Notes: a model not told the origin generated them from the sequence alone. Positions 1-7,933 are shown, numbered from the stretch's first letter. The stretch: 35,912 bases of DNA from UBA5314 sp039679855 (GCA_039679855.1 JBDKUE010000113.1:1-35912); one strand, 5' to 3'. Made by a program: numbers and translations.

Positions 1-863
1 CGGTCCATAAATTCGTAAAGCTCAGGTGAACCGAGCGCAAATGCGCACACTATTTTTTTGCGATCCAGCTCCTTTTTCGCCCCGCTTAAGCAGCCTTCCT
101 TCCACATATCCAGGTATGCATCAGCCATCATTTCAGTGTGGGCCGCCAGGTCCTTTAAACCTGCTGCGGCAATCTGCTTGCCCAGGTAATTGGGCAGGCC
201 GCCGATCCCCAACTGAATACAGCACCCGTCATGGATGTCCTCAAGCAGGTACTCAGCTATCCGCTTTTCATCATCGGTGGCCTGCAATATGGCAGCATTA
301 GCCATAGGTTCGTTTTCTCCCCGCACTATAAAATCAACTTCTGAAATGTGGATCTGGTTTCCTTGACCGCCATAAACGTAAGGCATGCTTTCGTTTTCTT
401 CAACGATAACTATTTTGGCGTTTTCCATTACCGCTTCGCAATGGGAGGTGTTGATGCCAAAATTAAAGAATCCCCATTTATCCATGGGACATACCCGCAT
501 CATGCCTACATCCACTTCAACCTCTCGATTCCGATAATAACCGGGGACTTCGTGGTAGAGCAGCGGAGAAAAACTGCATATTCCCTGGTCGGCCAGTTTG
601 GCATCCCAGGCACTGTAATGCCAGCTGTCCCACTGAAAGTGCTCCATTTTCGGGTCGCTTATAGGGACCTCCGGAAATGGAGGAAGAGAAATGCCGCTCC
701 GTATATGAACATCATGAAGTTCATCCCTTCTTTTGGCCAGTGCTTTGTCAAGAGCTTTAGGGTAGCCGTTAAAATACATGTAATCCACCCAGTCTCCTGA
801 TTTGACTACTTTCACCGCTTCTTCCGGGGTGCGCAGTTTCTCTCTGTACTCGCTTTCGAACAT
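1..863 (-). CDS. Acetyl-CoA hydrolase/transferase family protein, probable butyryl-CoA:acetate-type CoA-transferase (3' end outside window)
   Basis: This gene transfers CoA between acyl groups, probably butyryl-CoA and acetate. The minus strand stays open for 287 codons from an ATG at 863 to the left edge, so the C-terminus is missing. GGAGGAG lies seven bases before the ATG. Residues near 219-224 read GIGGLP, the glycine-rich loop of the acetyl-CoA hydrolase/transferase family. HTEMMAD follows near 242, and its Glu (about 244) aligns with the catalytic Glu that forms the acyl-CoA thioester in 4-hydroxybutyrate and butyryl-CoA transferases. It is the last visible gene downstream of hbd and crt, which fits an exit or entry step for butyryl/crotonyl-CoA. 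It also has its own sigma-A promoter. The exact acyl substrate is inferred from context; a succinyl- or 4-hydroxybutyryl-specific enzyme is possible. Confidence 0.85.
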   Translation of the reverse strand, partial: MFESEYREKLRTPEEAVKVVKSGDWVDYMYFNGYPKALDKALAKRRDELHDVHIRSGISLPPFPEVPISDPKMEHFQWDSWHYSAWDAKLADQGICSFSPLLYHEVPGYYRNREVEVDVGMMRVCPMDKWGFFNFGINTSHCEAVMENAKIVIVEENESMPYVYGGQGNQIHISEVDFIVRGENEPMANAAILQATDDEKRIAEYLLEDIHDGCCIQLGIGGLPNYLGKQIAAAGLKDLAAHTEMMADAYLDMWKEGCLSGAKKELDRKKIVCAFALGSPELYEFMD

Positions 864-944
864 ATTTCACTCCTCCTCATAATTCAGCATAAAAGCTTAT
901 CTTCTCTCTCTATTTAAAAAAACCTTGAAGCACAGCAGTTTTTT

Positions 945-973
945 ATAATATTTTTATTTACTTTATCTGTCAA
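945..973 (-). promoter_or_regulatory. Sigma-A promoter for the CoA-transferase gene
   Basis: Read on the minus strand, TTGACA (973-968) is followed after exactly 17 bases by TATTAT (950-945). The -35 box is perfect and the -10 box matches five of six positions. Transcription would begin near 937, about 75 bases before the ATG at 863. The CoA-transferase can therefore be made independently of the sigma-54-driven hbd-crt genes upstream. Confidence 0.7.
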
Positions 974-1024
974 CTGCCTGCCCAACTTCTATATGAGAAT
1001 ATAAATTTAAGGGGTCAACGATGA

Positions 1025-1159
1025 TCAGGTCCGCAGCACATCGCCGGCGATAACCAGCTTCTGCACCTGAGCCGTGCCCTCAAATATTTGGAATATCTTG
1101 GCGTCCCGGAAATACTTTTCTACCAGATAGGCCACCATTACTACTTCATTGAGCGACAT
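1025..1159 (-). pseudogene. Remnant of an acyl-CoA dehydrogenase C-terminus (44 codons)
   Basis: An ORF of 44 codons starts 20 bases after crt and ends in TGA. It contains YFRDAKIFQIFEGTAQVQKL, which matches the flavin-contacting C-terminal helix region of acyl-CoA dehydrogenases (family pattern YRDAKI..I.EGTSEIQ). A full enzyme is about 380 residues, so about 335 residues are missing. An in-frame TAG sits immediately before the ATG, and there is no clear ribosome site. The most likely history is deletion of most of an acd gene that once lay between crt and the CoA-transferase gene. A translated microprotein cannot be excluded but is unlikely. Confidence 0.75.
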
Positions 1160-1179
1160 CTAATAACTCTTCATTTTGT

Positions 1180-1959
1180 CTATCTTCCTTTAAAATCGGG
1201 CTTGCGTTTCTCCAGGAAAGCTGTCATGCCTTCTGTCTTGTCTTCAGTTGAGAAAAGAAAGGCCAGGCTTTTGCTTTCATAATGCAAACCCGACAGGAGA
1301 TCAACGTTTTGGCCCAGGTTGATGCAATTTTTGGCCGCTTTCATAGCCACCGGCGATTTGGCCGCCAGCAGCCCGCCCATTTTTTTAGCTTCGGCCATCA
1401 AATTTTCTTTGGCGACTACCCTGGTAACCAGTCCAATTTTAAAAGCCGTTTCCGTATCTATGGTTAAGCCGGTCATGACCAGGTGTTTGGCCCAGCCCGG
1501 GCCCACTGCCCGGGTCAGGCGTTGGGTTCCTCCCGCTCCCGGGATGATGCCCAGATTTATTTCGGGCTGTCCGAAAATAGTACCCTCAGCGGCTATACGC
1601 AGGTCGCAGGCCAGGGCCAGTTCGCACCCTCCTCCCAGAGCCATGCCGCTTATAGCCGCAATTACCGGCTGGCTCAGAGCTTCTATTTTGGTAAAGGCTT
1701 TTTTGACTGATTCCACAAATTGTTCGCCATCCAGGGGCTGGGCTTTCAGCATAAATCCAATATCTCCGCCGGCGGCAAAGACCTTCTCACTCCCGGCAAT
1801 AATAACCGCCCGGGCCTGGGCATCATCGGCTATGTCGTCAAGCACCCGGATCAGTTCCCGAATCAATTCCCCATCGATAGCGTTCATGGTTTTGGGGCGA
1901 TTCAAGGTAATGATACTTAAGTCGCCTTCTTTCTCATACAACAGAGTCTTTAATTCCAT
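1180..1959 (-). CDS. crt: Enoyl-CoA hydratase (crotonase type)
   Basis: This enzyme interconverts crotonyl-CoA and 3-hydroxybutyryl-CoA in beta-oxidation or butyrate synthesis. The 259 residues are normal length for the crotonase family. Visible signatures are AGGDI (about 63-67, oxyanion hole), GGGCELA with Glu113, and PEINLGIIPGAGGTQRL with Glu133. These two Glu residues correspond to the catalytic pair Glu144/Glu164 of rat enoyl-CoA hydratase, so the protein should be active as a hydratase. The ATG at 1959 follows a strong GGGAGGAG site. The gene starts 14 bases after hbd and is cotranscribed with it. The short-chain preference is inferred from its pairing with hbd and the CoA-transferase. 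Confidence 0.92.
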   Translation of the reverse strand: MELKTLLYEKEGDLSIITLNRPKTMNAIDGELIRELIRVLDDIADDAQARAVIIAGSEKVFAAGGDIGFMLKAQPLDGEQFVESVKKAFTKIEALSQPVIAAISGMALGGGCELALACDLRIAAEGTIFGQPEINLGIIPGAGGTQRLTRAVGPGWAKHLVMTGLTIDTETAFKIGLVTRVVAKENLMAEAKKMGGLLAAKSPVAMKAAKNCINLGQNVDLLSGLHYESKSLAFLFSTEDKTEGMTAFLEKRKPDFKGR

Positions 1960-1973
1960 GACTCCTCCCCCCC

Positions 1974-2828
1974 CTACTTCTTGTAGTCATAAAATCCCCG
2001 GCCGCTCTTTATGCCCAGATGCCCGGCCCGCACTTTTTGTTTAAGAGCGAGCGAAGGCCGGTATTTGGAGTCGCCGAACTCGCGCCAATAATACTCGCAT
2101 ACGCTCAACAACACATCGATCCCCACCATGTCGCATAGGGCAAGCGGTCCGATGGGCATGTTGGCGCCAAGCTTCATGGCCTTGTCGATTTCTTCCGCCG
2201 AAGCCACCCCGTCCTGGAATGCGAAAGCAGCTTCATTTAGATAGGGAACCAGGAGACGATTGACTATGAATCCCGGGCTTTCTTTGGCTTTAACCGGTTC
2301 CTTGCCGATGGTCTTGCACAGAGCCATAATGGCGTCGGTGGCTTCATCGACGGCCTCCGAGCCGGGGATGACCTCCACCAGTTTCATTACCGGCACCGGA
2401 TTAAAGAAGTGCATGCCCACTACTCTGTCAGCCCTTTTGGTGGCGGTGGCTATTTCCGTAATACTCAGAGCCGAGGTATTGGAAGACAGGATGGCTTCCG
2501 GTTTGCATATTTCATCCAACTGGGCAAAGACTTTCTTTTTCACTTCCATGTTCTCGACGATTGCTTCAATGACCACATCGCAAACTGCCAGCTGAGCCAT
2601 ATCAGTATCATCAGCAAGATTGGCGATCCGTTTAGAAAGTCCGGCTTCGTCCAACTTGCCTTTTTCCACAGCCTTTTGCCAGGCCTTGTTGATTCCTTTA
2701 ATAGCTTTTTCAATTACCGACGCGTCTACGTCTACCAGAACAACTCCCAATCCTGCTTCCGCACAAACCTGTGCTATTCCAGCTCCCATGGTTCCGGCTC
2801 CTAATACACCAACTTGCTTGATTTGCAT
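1974..2828 (-). CDS. hbd: 3-hydroxybutyryl-CoA dehydrogenase
   Basis: This enzyme oxidises 3-hydroxybutyryl-CoA to acetoacetyl-CoA with NAD(P). The 284 residues form an N-terminal Rossmann domain with GAGTMGAG (10-17) and a C-terminal helical dimerisation domain. HFFNPVPVMKLVEV carries the catalytic His (about 140) and its partner Glu (about 152). SSNTSALSI, the conserved substrate-contact stretch, is also present. A longer reading from 2846 adds six residues, but GGAGG sits nine bases before the ATG at 2828, so that start was chosen. It is the first gene of the hbd-crt-CoA-transferase run and lies about 110 bases downstream of a -24/-12 promoter. Confidence 0.93.
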   Translation of the reverse strand: MQIKQVGVLGAGTMGAGIAQVCAEAGLGVVLVDVDASVIEKAIKGINKAWQKAVEKGKLDEAGLSKRIANLADDTDMAQLAVCDVVIEAIVENMEVKKKVFAQLDEICKPEAILSSNTSALSITEIATATKRADRVVGMHFFNPVPVMKLVEVIPGSEAVDEATDAIMALCKTIGKEPVKAKESPGFIVNRLLVPYLNEAAFAFQDGVASAEEIDKAMKLGANMPIGPLALCDMVGIDVLLSVCEYYWREFGDSKYRPSLALKQKVRAGHLGIKSGRGFYDYKK

Positions 2829-2946
2829 TGCGTTAAACCTCCACATTCTTTATCTAATTCCTGCAACCCCCTTGGAACTAAGATCCGAAAGTCCTTCTTA
2901 TATACCACCCCCCCGGTTGATCATAGACAAGTCTTCAACCTGAAGT

Positions 2947-2962
2947 AGCAATAACTGTGCCA
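2947..2962 (-). promoter_or_regulatory. Sigma-54 (-24/-12) promoter of hbd-crt
   Basis: On the minus strand the sequence is TGGCAC, five bases, then TTGCT (2962 down to 2947). This matches the sigma-54 consensus TGGCACG-N4-TTGCW at every invariant base, with the GG and GC pairs 10 bases apart as required. Transcription would start near 2936, about 108 bases before the hbd ATG. The adjacent upstream gene encodes a sigma-54 activator, which supports the call. Confidence 0.75.
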
Positions 2963-2975
2963 GACCGGGCAAAAG

Positions 2976-3008
2976 CAAAAAGCCCCTAAATATGGGCTCT
3001 TTTTCGAG
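2976..3008 (-). terminator. Terminator of the sigma-54 activator gene (possibly bidirectional)
   Basis: A hairpin pairs AAGCCC with GGGCTC/T around an AT-rich loop and is flanked by A-runs on one side and T-runs on the other (plus strand AAAAAGCCCC...GGGCTCTTTTT). Read from the activator gene it ends in a T-run. It lies between the activator-site palindromes and the hbd promoter, so it would isolate hbd from activator transcription. Confidence 0.55.
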
Positions 3009-3032
3009 TATGTTTCTGCAATTATTTTACTT

Positions 3033-3052
3033 TTGTGGCAGATCTGCTACAA
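3033..3052. promoter_or_regulatory. Palindromic activator site 1 (probable sigma-54 enhancer)
   Basis: TTGTGGCAGATCTGCTACAA is a 20-bp palindrome with one mismatched pair. Its centre lies about 107 bp upstream of the predicted hbd transcription start. It shares the arms TTGTGGC...GC(C/T)ACA with a second copy whose centre is 44 bp further upstream, close to four helical turns. Confidence 0.6.
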
Positions 3053-3076
3053 GTTGTGGGTATATTCGCTGGAGCT

Positions 3077-3096
3077 TTGTGGCGCTATTGCCACAG
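3077..3096. promoter_or_regulatory. Palindromic activator site 2 (probable sigma-54 enhancer)
   Basis: TTGTGGCGCTATTGCCACAG has inverted arms TGTGGC/GCCACA around six bases. It is the second copy of the motif at 3033-3052, and its centre lies about 151 bp upstream of the predicted start. The pair sits in the 3' intergenic space of the activator gene, a usual position for enhancer sites of bacterial enhancer-binding proteins. Confidence 0.6.
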
Positions 3097-3151
3097 CTGT
3101 GCACGGATGACATACGAATCTCATATTTAAGGCAACTGATGGGCCCCATTT

Positions 3152-4516
3152 TTAAACCGAGAAGGCATGTTTTTTCAGTTTGCGATACAGGGTGGTGCGG
3201 TCAATCCCCAGAAGCCGGGCGGTTGTGGGAATGTCATGGCCGGCTTCGAGCAAAACCTGTTTTATTACCTGCCGTTCGAAATCCTCGGTAATGGTTTTCA
3301 GGTCCATGGTTTTGTCCAAATTAGCGGGTATATCAAGGCTGGTATTGGGAAAGCCGAAATGCTTCTGGCCGATCATCGATGAACCTTCCATATCCGCCAG
3401 AATCATGGCTCTTTCCATGACGTTCTCCAATTCCCGGACATTGCCCGACCAGTTATACGATTCCAGCGAATGCAAGGCACTCTCTGAAATCTCCTTTATA
3501 TTGACATGCAGGCGCTGGTTGAATTTCTTTAAAAAATGTTCAGCCAGCACTGGAATATCATCTTTATGAGAATTTAAGGGTTTCATCTCCAGGTGGAAAA
3601 CATTCAGGCGGAAAAACAGGTCCTTTCTGAATGATCCATCGCCCACCATCCGGCCCAGATCGCGGTTGGTGGCTGCAATTACCCTGACATCCAGGGGTAT
3701 AGGCCGGCTGCTGCCTATTCTCTCTACCTCCTGCTCCTGTAAAACCACCAGAAGCTTGCTCTGCATAGCATATGACATTTCCCCTATTTCATCAAGAAAT
3801 ATGGTGCCCCCCTGGGCAATCTCGAACTTGCCAGGTTTACCGCCCTTCTTGGCCCCGGTGAAAGCCCCCTCCTCATAGCCGAACAGTTCAGCTTCCAGCA
3901 GGTTTACCGGAATGGCCGCGCAGTTGACCCTGATAAAAGGCTTGTTGCAGCGGCTGCTCTTATTATGAATAGAATTGGCTAGCAGTTCTTTCCCGGTTCC
4001 GCTCTCCCCGGTGATCAAAACCGTGGTATCCCGGTGCCCGGCTATTTTTTTGGCCATATTGGTTACGGTAAGAAAGTCTTCACTGCAGCCGATAAGGTCG
4101 TCGAAGCTGTATTTGGCCTTGTGAAACATGCTGACTTCGGTTTTGTACATATTCAGTTCGGTAATAAGGCCTTCCACCATTTGCCTGGCGTCCAGGATAT
4201 CTAAAAAGACGCTGTAGGCAAATACTCCGATTACCCGGCCGTCCTGAATAATAGGAATGGAAGTGGCAATCATATCCCGGCTGTTCACTCTCCAGTTGTA
4301 GCCATAGATGGCCTGCCCGGAAGTGAGAACATTTAGCGTCCGCGTGTGGGGGGATATTTCCAGGATGTGCTTGCCCACCACCTCGTGCTTTTCCAGGCAT
4401 ATGATCTTGAGATATGTTTCATTTACATATACGATGCGGCCCTGATAGTCGATAATATATCCCGCGATATACTGGTTCTGGTCAATTATATCCTTGTAGA
4501 CCCGTTCAATATCCAT
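3152..4516 (-). CDS. PAS-AAA+-Fis sigma-54-dependent transcriptional activator
   Basis: This is a bacterial enhancer-binding protein that remodels sigma-54 RNA polymerase, and it probably switches on hbd-crt next door. Its 454 residues contain, in order, a PAS sensor (about 10-110), a short linker helix, and an AAA+ domain with Walker A GESGTGKE (170-177), the sigma-54-contact loop GAFTGA (217-222), Walker B TIFLDE (238-243) and an arginine-finger stretch RKDLFFRL (297-304). A C-terminal Fis-type helix-turn-helix, TARLLGIDRTTLYRKLKK, follows near 430-449. There is no receiver domain, so it senses a ligand or redox state through PAS rather than a phosphorelay. The ATG at 4516 has an AGGGAG site; an ATG at 4540 is a weaker alternative. 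Two palindromes just beyond its stop are likely binding sites. Confidence 0.92.
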   Translation of the reverse strand: MDIERVYKDIIDQNQYIAGYIIDYQGRIVYVNETYLKIICLEKHEVVGKHILEISPHTRTLNVLTSGQAIYGYNWRVNSRDMIATSIPIIQDGRVIGVFAYSVFLDILDARQMVEGLITELNMYKTEVSMFHKAKYSFDDLIGCSEDFLTVTNMAKKIAGHRDTTVLITGESGTGKELLANSIHNKSSRCNKPFIRVNCAAIPVNLLEAELFGYEEGAFTGAKKGGKPGKFEIAQGGTIFLDEIGEMSYAMQSKLLVVLQEQEVERIGSSRPIPLDVRVIAATNRDLGRMVGDGSFRKDLFFRLNVFHLEMKPLNSHKDDIPVLAEHFLKKFNQRLHVNIKEISESALHSLESYNWSGNVRELENVMERAMILADMEGSSMIGQKHFGFPNTSLDIPANLDKTMDLKTITEDFERQVIKQVLLEAGHDIPTTARLLGIDRTTLYRKLKKHAFSV

Positions 4517-4756
4517 ATATCCGGTCTCCCTTACATGCAACCATCCCTAAATCAATATCTTTCTACCCGACGGCTGACTAGTCCTTCCTGCTTTATTGGG
4601 AAATATGTTATCTTGGTAGGTAAGAGCGGGCAATTTTTCACCGGGCTGTTTTGAGGATGAATTTATGAAGTAGCCCAGGTGCTTTCCTCCCTGGATAGTA
4701 TCAATAAAATTCGGTGAGGCATTATCACATCTTTATTATACTCAGATGGATATGAG

Positions 4757-4939
4757 GTGATTTCCCTGTATGTAATAATCAAGGAGCGATGTTCTCTCTG
4801 CGGTTTATGCACAGATATGTGTCCATCCGAAGCAATCAGCCAGGATGGCTGCTACCGGATTGACCCCGATTGCTGCATTTCCTGCGGCCTGTGCCGCGAC
4901 GTCTGTCCGTCGGATGCGATTGAAATCACCAGAGATTAA
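4757..4939 (+). CDS. Small 2[4Fe-4S] ferredoxin-like protein
   Basis: The 60-residue protein has two ferredoxin motifs, CSLCGLCTDMCP and CISCGLCRDVCP, each with the CxxCxxCxxxCP pattern that binds a 4Fe-4S cluster. It is a probable soluble electron carrier; partners are unknown. The start is uncertain. GTG at 4757 is the only standard start, but its first bases overlap the best ribosome site GAGGTGA (4754-4760). That site would instead place initiation near the CTG at 4766. The gene converges with the polyferredoxin gene on the other strand, 31 bases away, and stands alone on its strand. Confidence 0.8.
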   Translation: MISLYVIIKERCSLCGLCTDMCPSEAISQDGCYRIDPDCCISCGLCRDVCPSDAIEITRD

Positions 4940-4970
4940 GGCCGGTAATTAAACCCGGTAAATCGTCTAT

Positions 4971-5843
4971 CTACGGTCGATCACCTATTGCATTGGATTC
5001 CACGTGCTTAATGGTTAAAAATCCGCTGCCAATAGCCCGGTTGGGGCAGGCCTTTATGCATTCGCCGCATCGTATGCACTCCGGGTCATTGGGCTTTTCA
5101 TATACTTTAACTTCCAGCTTGCAGGTCTTTTGACAGGTCCCGCACTGTATGCACTTGTCTTCATCAACTTCCAACCGGTAAATGCTCACCCGGTTAAACA
5201 GGGCATAAACCGCTCCCAGGGGGCACAGGAACCGGCAGAAAGGGCGGAATATTATCATAGAGGCAACTACAATTAGCAAAGCCAGACTCAGCTTCCAGGC
5301 AAAGAGATATCCCGCCGCCTGCCGCAAAGATTCGTTTAATAGCAGTAAGGGCACTCCCCCTTCCAGAGTTCCGGCCGGGCATATATACTTGCAGAAAGCC
5401 GGCTCCCCTAAACCAGCTTCATTGACTAACACGGCAGGAAGTATAAGGACAAATATTAACAATACAACGTATTTTAAATATTTCAGACATTCCCCCGCCC
5501 TGCCCAATGATACCTTGGGGAGGGGTATTTTGTGCAGCAGTTCCTGGATAAAGCCAAACGGGCACAGCCAACCACATACCAGCCGTCCCATGATTGTGCC
5601 TATTAAGGTTAGAAAACCGACTATATAAAAGGAAAATCCGAAGCTTATGCTGCCTGCCACCGCCTGCAGCGAGCCAATCGGACACGCCCCAATGGCGCCC
5701 GGGCAGGAATAGCAGTTCAACCCGGGAATACATACGTTTTTCAAACTGCCCCGGTAAATACCGCCCTCCAAGAAGCCATTGAAATAGGCATTGCTGGTCA
5801 GGGCGGCTGCGATTTGGGTCAACCTTCTCTTCCAACTAGCCAA
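4971..5843 (-). CDS. NapH/YccM-type membrane polyferredoxin (4Fe-4S binding)
   Basis: This is a membrane electron-transfer protein. About 290 residues contain several hydrophobic helices, the repeated CxxxCP signatures of the NapH/NosR family (VCGWLCPFG, FCKYICPAG, FCRFLCPLG), an N-terminal GLNCYSCPGAIGACPIG, and two C-terminal 4Fe-4S motifs (CIQCGTCQKTC and CIRCGECIKAC). It probably passes electrons between a quinone or membrane partner and a cytoplasmic or surface carrier; the partner is unknown. A longer reading to 5915 would overlap the upstream microprotein almost completely. The TTG at 5843 gives the family-typical N-terminus and overlaps the microprotein stop by eight bases, so translation is probably coupled. 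Confidence 0.85.
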   Translation of the reverse strand: MASWKRRLTQIAAALTSNAYFNGFLEGGIYRGSLKNVCIPGLNCYSCPGAIGACPIGSLQAVAGSISFGFSFYIVGFLTLIGTIMGRLVCGWLCPFGFIQELLHKIPLPKVSLGRAGECLKYLKYVVLLIFVLILPAVLVNEAGLGEPAFCKYICPAGTLEGGVPLLLLNESLRQAAGYLFAWKLSLALLIVVASMIIFRPFCRFLCPLGAVYALFNRVSIYRLEVDEDKCIQCGTCQKTCKLEVKVYEKPNDPECIRCGECIKACPNRAIGSGFLTIKHVESNAIGDRP

Positions 5844-5979
5844 TTCCGATACACTCCAGACATATATTAATCGCCTTGTTGAAGACAGCATCCACTTCGC
5901 CCCGGTATATTCCAAAACCGATCAGAGCGACCGCAACCACCAGCAATAGTACTCTGGTTGGATTAAGATGTGCTTTCAA
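5836..5979 (-). CDS. CD1871A-like CXXC microprotein
   Basis: A 47-residue ORF starts with TTG at 5979 behind GGGGAGG. It has one transmembrane helix (about 10-24) and ends with KAINICLECIGIG. The CLEC motif plus the short hydrophobic N-terminus is the pattern of the CD1871A family of CXXC-motif proteins, which are found beside membrane polyferredoxins in Clostridia. Its stop overlaps the polyferredoxin start, so the two form a coupled pair. Function is unknown; the CXXC suggests a redox or metal-binding partner role. Confidence 0.75.
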   Translation of the reverse strand: MKAHLNPTRVLLLVVAVALIGFGIYRGEVDAVFNKAINICLECIGIG

Positions 5980-6338
5980 GCCAGCCGCCTCCCCTTTGTC
6001 TGTTTTGATTACATGATGCTATATAGCCTAATAGGTTCTCCTTATCAAATGGAACAAATCCGTTCGCTCATAGAGCATATTTTTATCATAATTATGCTAA
6101 ATAATCAATGTTCCAGCTGACTGCGGTCGTAGAAAGCCAATTTTTTTATGGCCGGAGGGAAGCCGCAAATCCTATACGAAATTCCATTTAATACGGCATT
6201 TCCATTAATTAAATATTAAGAGCTTAAGTGTAATATAGCAAATAAGTGTAAAATGTTAGCATAATTTAGTAAAATATGCCTAGTTTTTGTGTTAAATTAG
6301 AATAAATAGGATTAGCAGTATTATAGGAGGCTTTGACT
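5980..6338. other. AT-rich divergent intergenic region with one paired element
   Basis: This 359-bp gap separates the divergent microprotein/polyferredoxin pair and the SLH gene, and must hold promoters for both. I could not assign -35/-10 boxes confidently. A possible structured stretch lies at about 6121-6170, where GCGG pairs with CCGC and GCCA with TGGC around asymmetric purine-rich loops. It matches no riboswitch class that I recognise. The ribosome site AGGAGG before the SLH gene is at 6325-6330. Confidence 0.4.
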
Positions 6339-7832
6339 ATGCTAAAAAGATCATCAATTCTCGGATTCTTACTTATCCTGTTCTTGTGTTATCCTTCATC
6401 AACCTATGCCGCCACAACACCATCCGGCATCACCCTTGAGGCTCCGCAAATTCTATGTGTGAATGTTCAATCATATAGTGATGGAACACCCTATTTTCAA
6501 CTCAAGTGGAGTAATCCCCAATCAGCAGAGCAAATAAACGCCCAGGAATCCAGCAGCGCTCCTTTGGCTTATCAGATCGACTTCCGGGTGGGAAACGCTA
6601 AATGGAACTATGAAACTGAAGGAGATCTGATTCATACTAATTCTCTTCACGATGGAGATAATCTTGTTTCTTCAGCTTATTGGGGACCCAATGTTTCCTG
6701 TGATATGGAAGCCATCGATATAAATCACAATACCTACTCGTTCAGAGTCAGGTATTCTTATGAGTATGACGATGGCAATACTAACCAATATCTATACAGT
6801 CCTTTTTCCAATGTTGCCACTGCTGGTTTGCAGGCACTTTCCTATCAGGGCGCCAGCCAGTGGGCAGTGCCCCAGCTGGATAAAGCTATGCAATACGGAC
6901 TGATTACCGAGAAAATAAAATCCAACATGAATGCTCCCATAAGCCGCGAGGAATTTGCCGAGCTGGCAGTAAAACTGTATGAAAAAAGCACCGGTCGTTC
7001 TGCCAGTTACTCGGATATGAGTGTATTTACGGATACTAAAAACCCGGAAATATTTAAAGCCAACAGTCTCGGTATCGTTTCCGGGACCGATAAAGAAAAG
7101 CGCCTTTTCTCGCCCGGTGAATTAACTAACCGCGAACAGGTTGCTGTGATGCTTTATTGCGCAATTAAGGCCATGGGAAAAAGCACTTCCGAACCTTCCA
7201 TAGTAAAAATTTTCAACGATGCATCAGAGATTTCAAGTTTCGCACTTGAACCGGTGGTTTACATGAACAGCCACGGTTACATCTCAGGATCAGGCGGTAA
7301 TTTTGATCCCAAAGGAACCTGCACCAGGGAAATGGCGGTTGCGATTGCCACCCAGGTTTACGAGCGTTCAGCCGGTAAAACCACCACATCCTCGCCCGGC
7401 AGCACCAATCCCAACAATGCACCAAATCAGAATACCCCACCCGCCGGCAACATACCCCTTCCCGGCGGAAATGGGAATAACGGCGATAATCCCAATCCTC
7501 AAAACCCGAACGTTGATTCCAATATATTTCCCTTAGTTTCCGACGCTTTGATCCACTACGTTGATGAATGGGACGACGGCGATGGTACGGTCATGTATAC
7601 CAGTAATTTAAGTATTACAAAGCTGGTTGAATTTTACACTGATAGCGGCCTGTATAATAATTGCCAGAGTATCGTTCCGATTCCCGCTGGAGAAGGCGGC
7701 CAACAGTATATGGTTACTACTTCAACCCTCGATTATTTTATTTATATCGGACCGAATCTCGACCCGGATCATGGCAAACAAAATGTAGTTCAAATGTGCG
7801 TATATAGCAACGGGGGGATAACAGGAAATTAG
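6339..7832 (+). CDS. Secreted SLH-domain protein with fibronectin-III-like N-terminus
   Basis: This is a probable cell-surface protein. The 497-residue product has a signal peptide (about 1-24, ending SSTYA) and a beta-rich fibronectin-III-like domain (about 28-165, PYFQLKWSNP...TYSFRVRYSY). Three degenerate S-layer-homology repeats follow (about 170-345; for example FSPGELTNREQVAVMLY and FDPKGTCTREMAVAIATQVY), which would anchor it to cell-wall polymers. A Pro/Asn/Gly-rich linker (about 350-395) leads to a C-terminal domain of about 100 residues that I do not recognise. The ATG at 6339 has GGAGG eight bases upstream; a TTG at 6333 is too close to that site. It stands alone and is followed by a terminator at 7934. 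Confidence 0.82.
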   Translation: MLKRSSILGFLLILFLCYPSSTYAATTPSGITLEAPQILCVNVQSYSDGTPYFQLKWSNPQSAEQINAQESSSAPLAYQIDFRVGNAKWNYETEGDLIHTNSLHDGDNLVSSAYWGPNVSCDMEAIDINHNTYSFRVRYSYEYDDGNTNQYLYSPFSNVATAGLQALSYQGASQWAVPQLDKAMQYGLITEKIKSNMNAPISREEFAELAVKLYEKSTGRSASYSDMSVFTDTKNPEIFKANSLGIVSGTDKEKRLFSPGELTNREQVAVMLYCAIKAMGKSTSEPSIVKIFNDASEISSFALEPVVYMNSHGYISGSGGNFDPKGTCTREMAVAIATQVYERSAGKTTTSSPGSTNPNNAPNQNTPPAGNIPLPGGNGNNGDNPNPQNPNVDSNIFPLVSDALIHYVDEWDDGDGTVMYTSNLSITKLVEFYTDSGLYNNCQSIVPIPAGEGGQQYMVTTSTLDYFIYIGPNLDPDHGKQNVVQMCVYSNGGITGN

Positions 7833-7933
7833 CCGTTATTAGTTTAATAGACAGATTTTGTAGTTTTCAATACGGTTAGCCGGCATTATCATTCGCTTCG
7901 AAACAATCTTTGCGGAAAGCTAACCAAAAAAAC

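Noticed and set aside
26..800. Plus-strand open frames opposite the CoA-transferase
   Set aside because: They lie on the opposite strand of a clearly coding gene, have no ribosome site and no family likeness.
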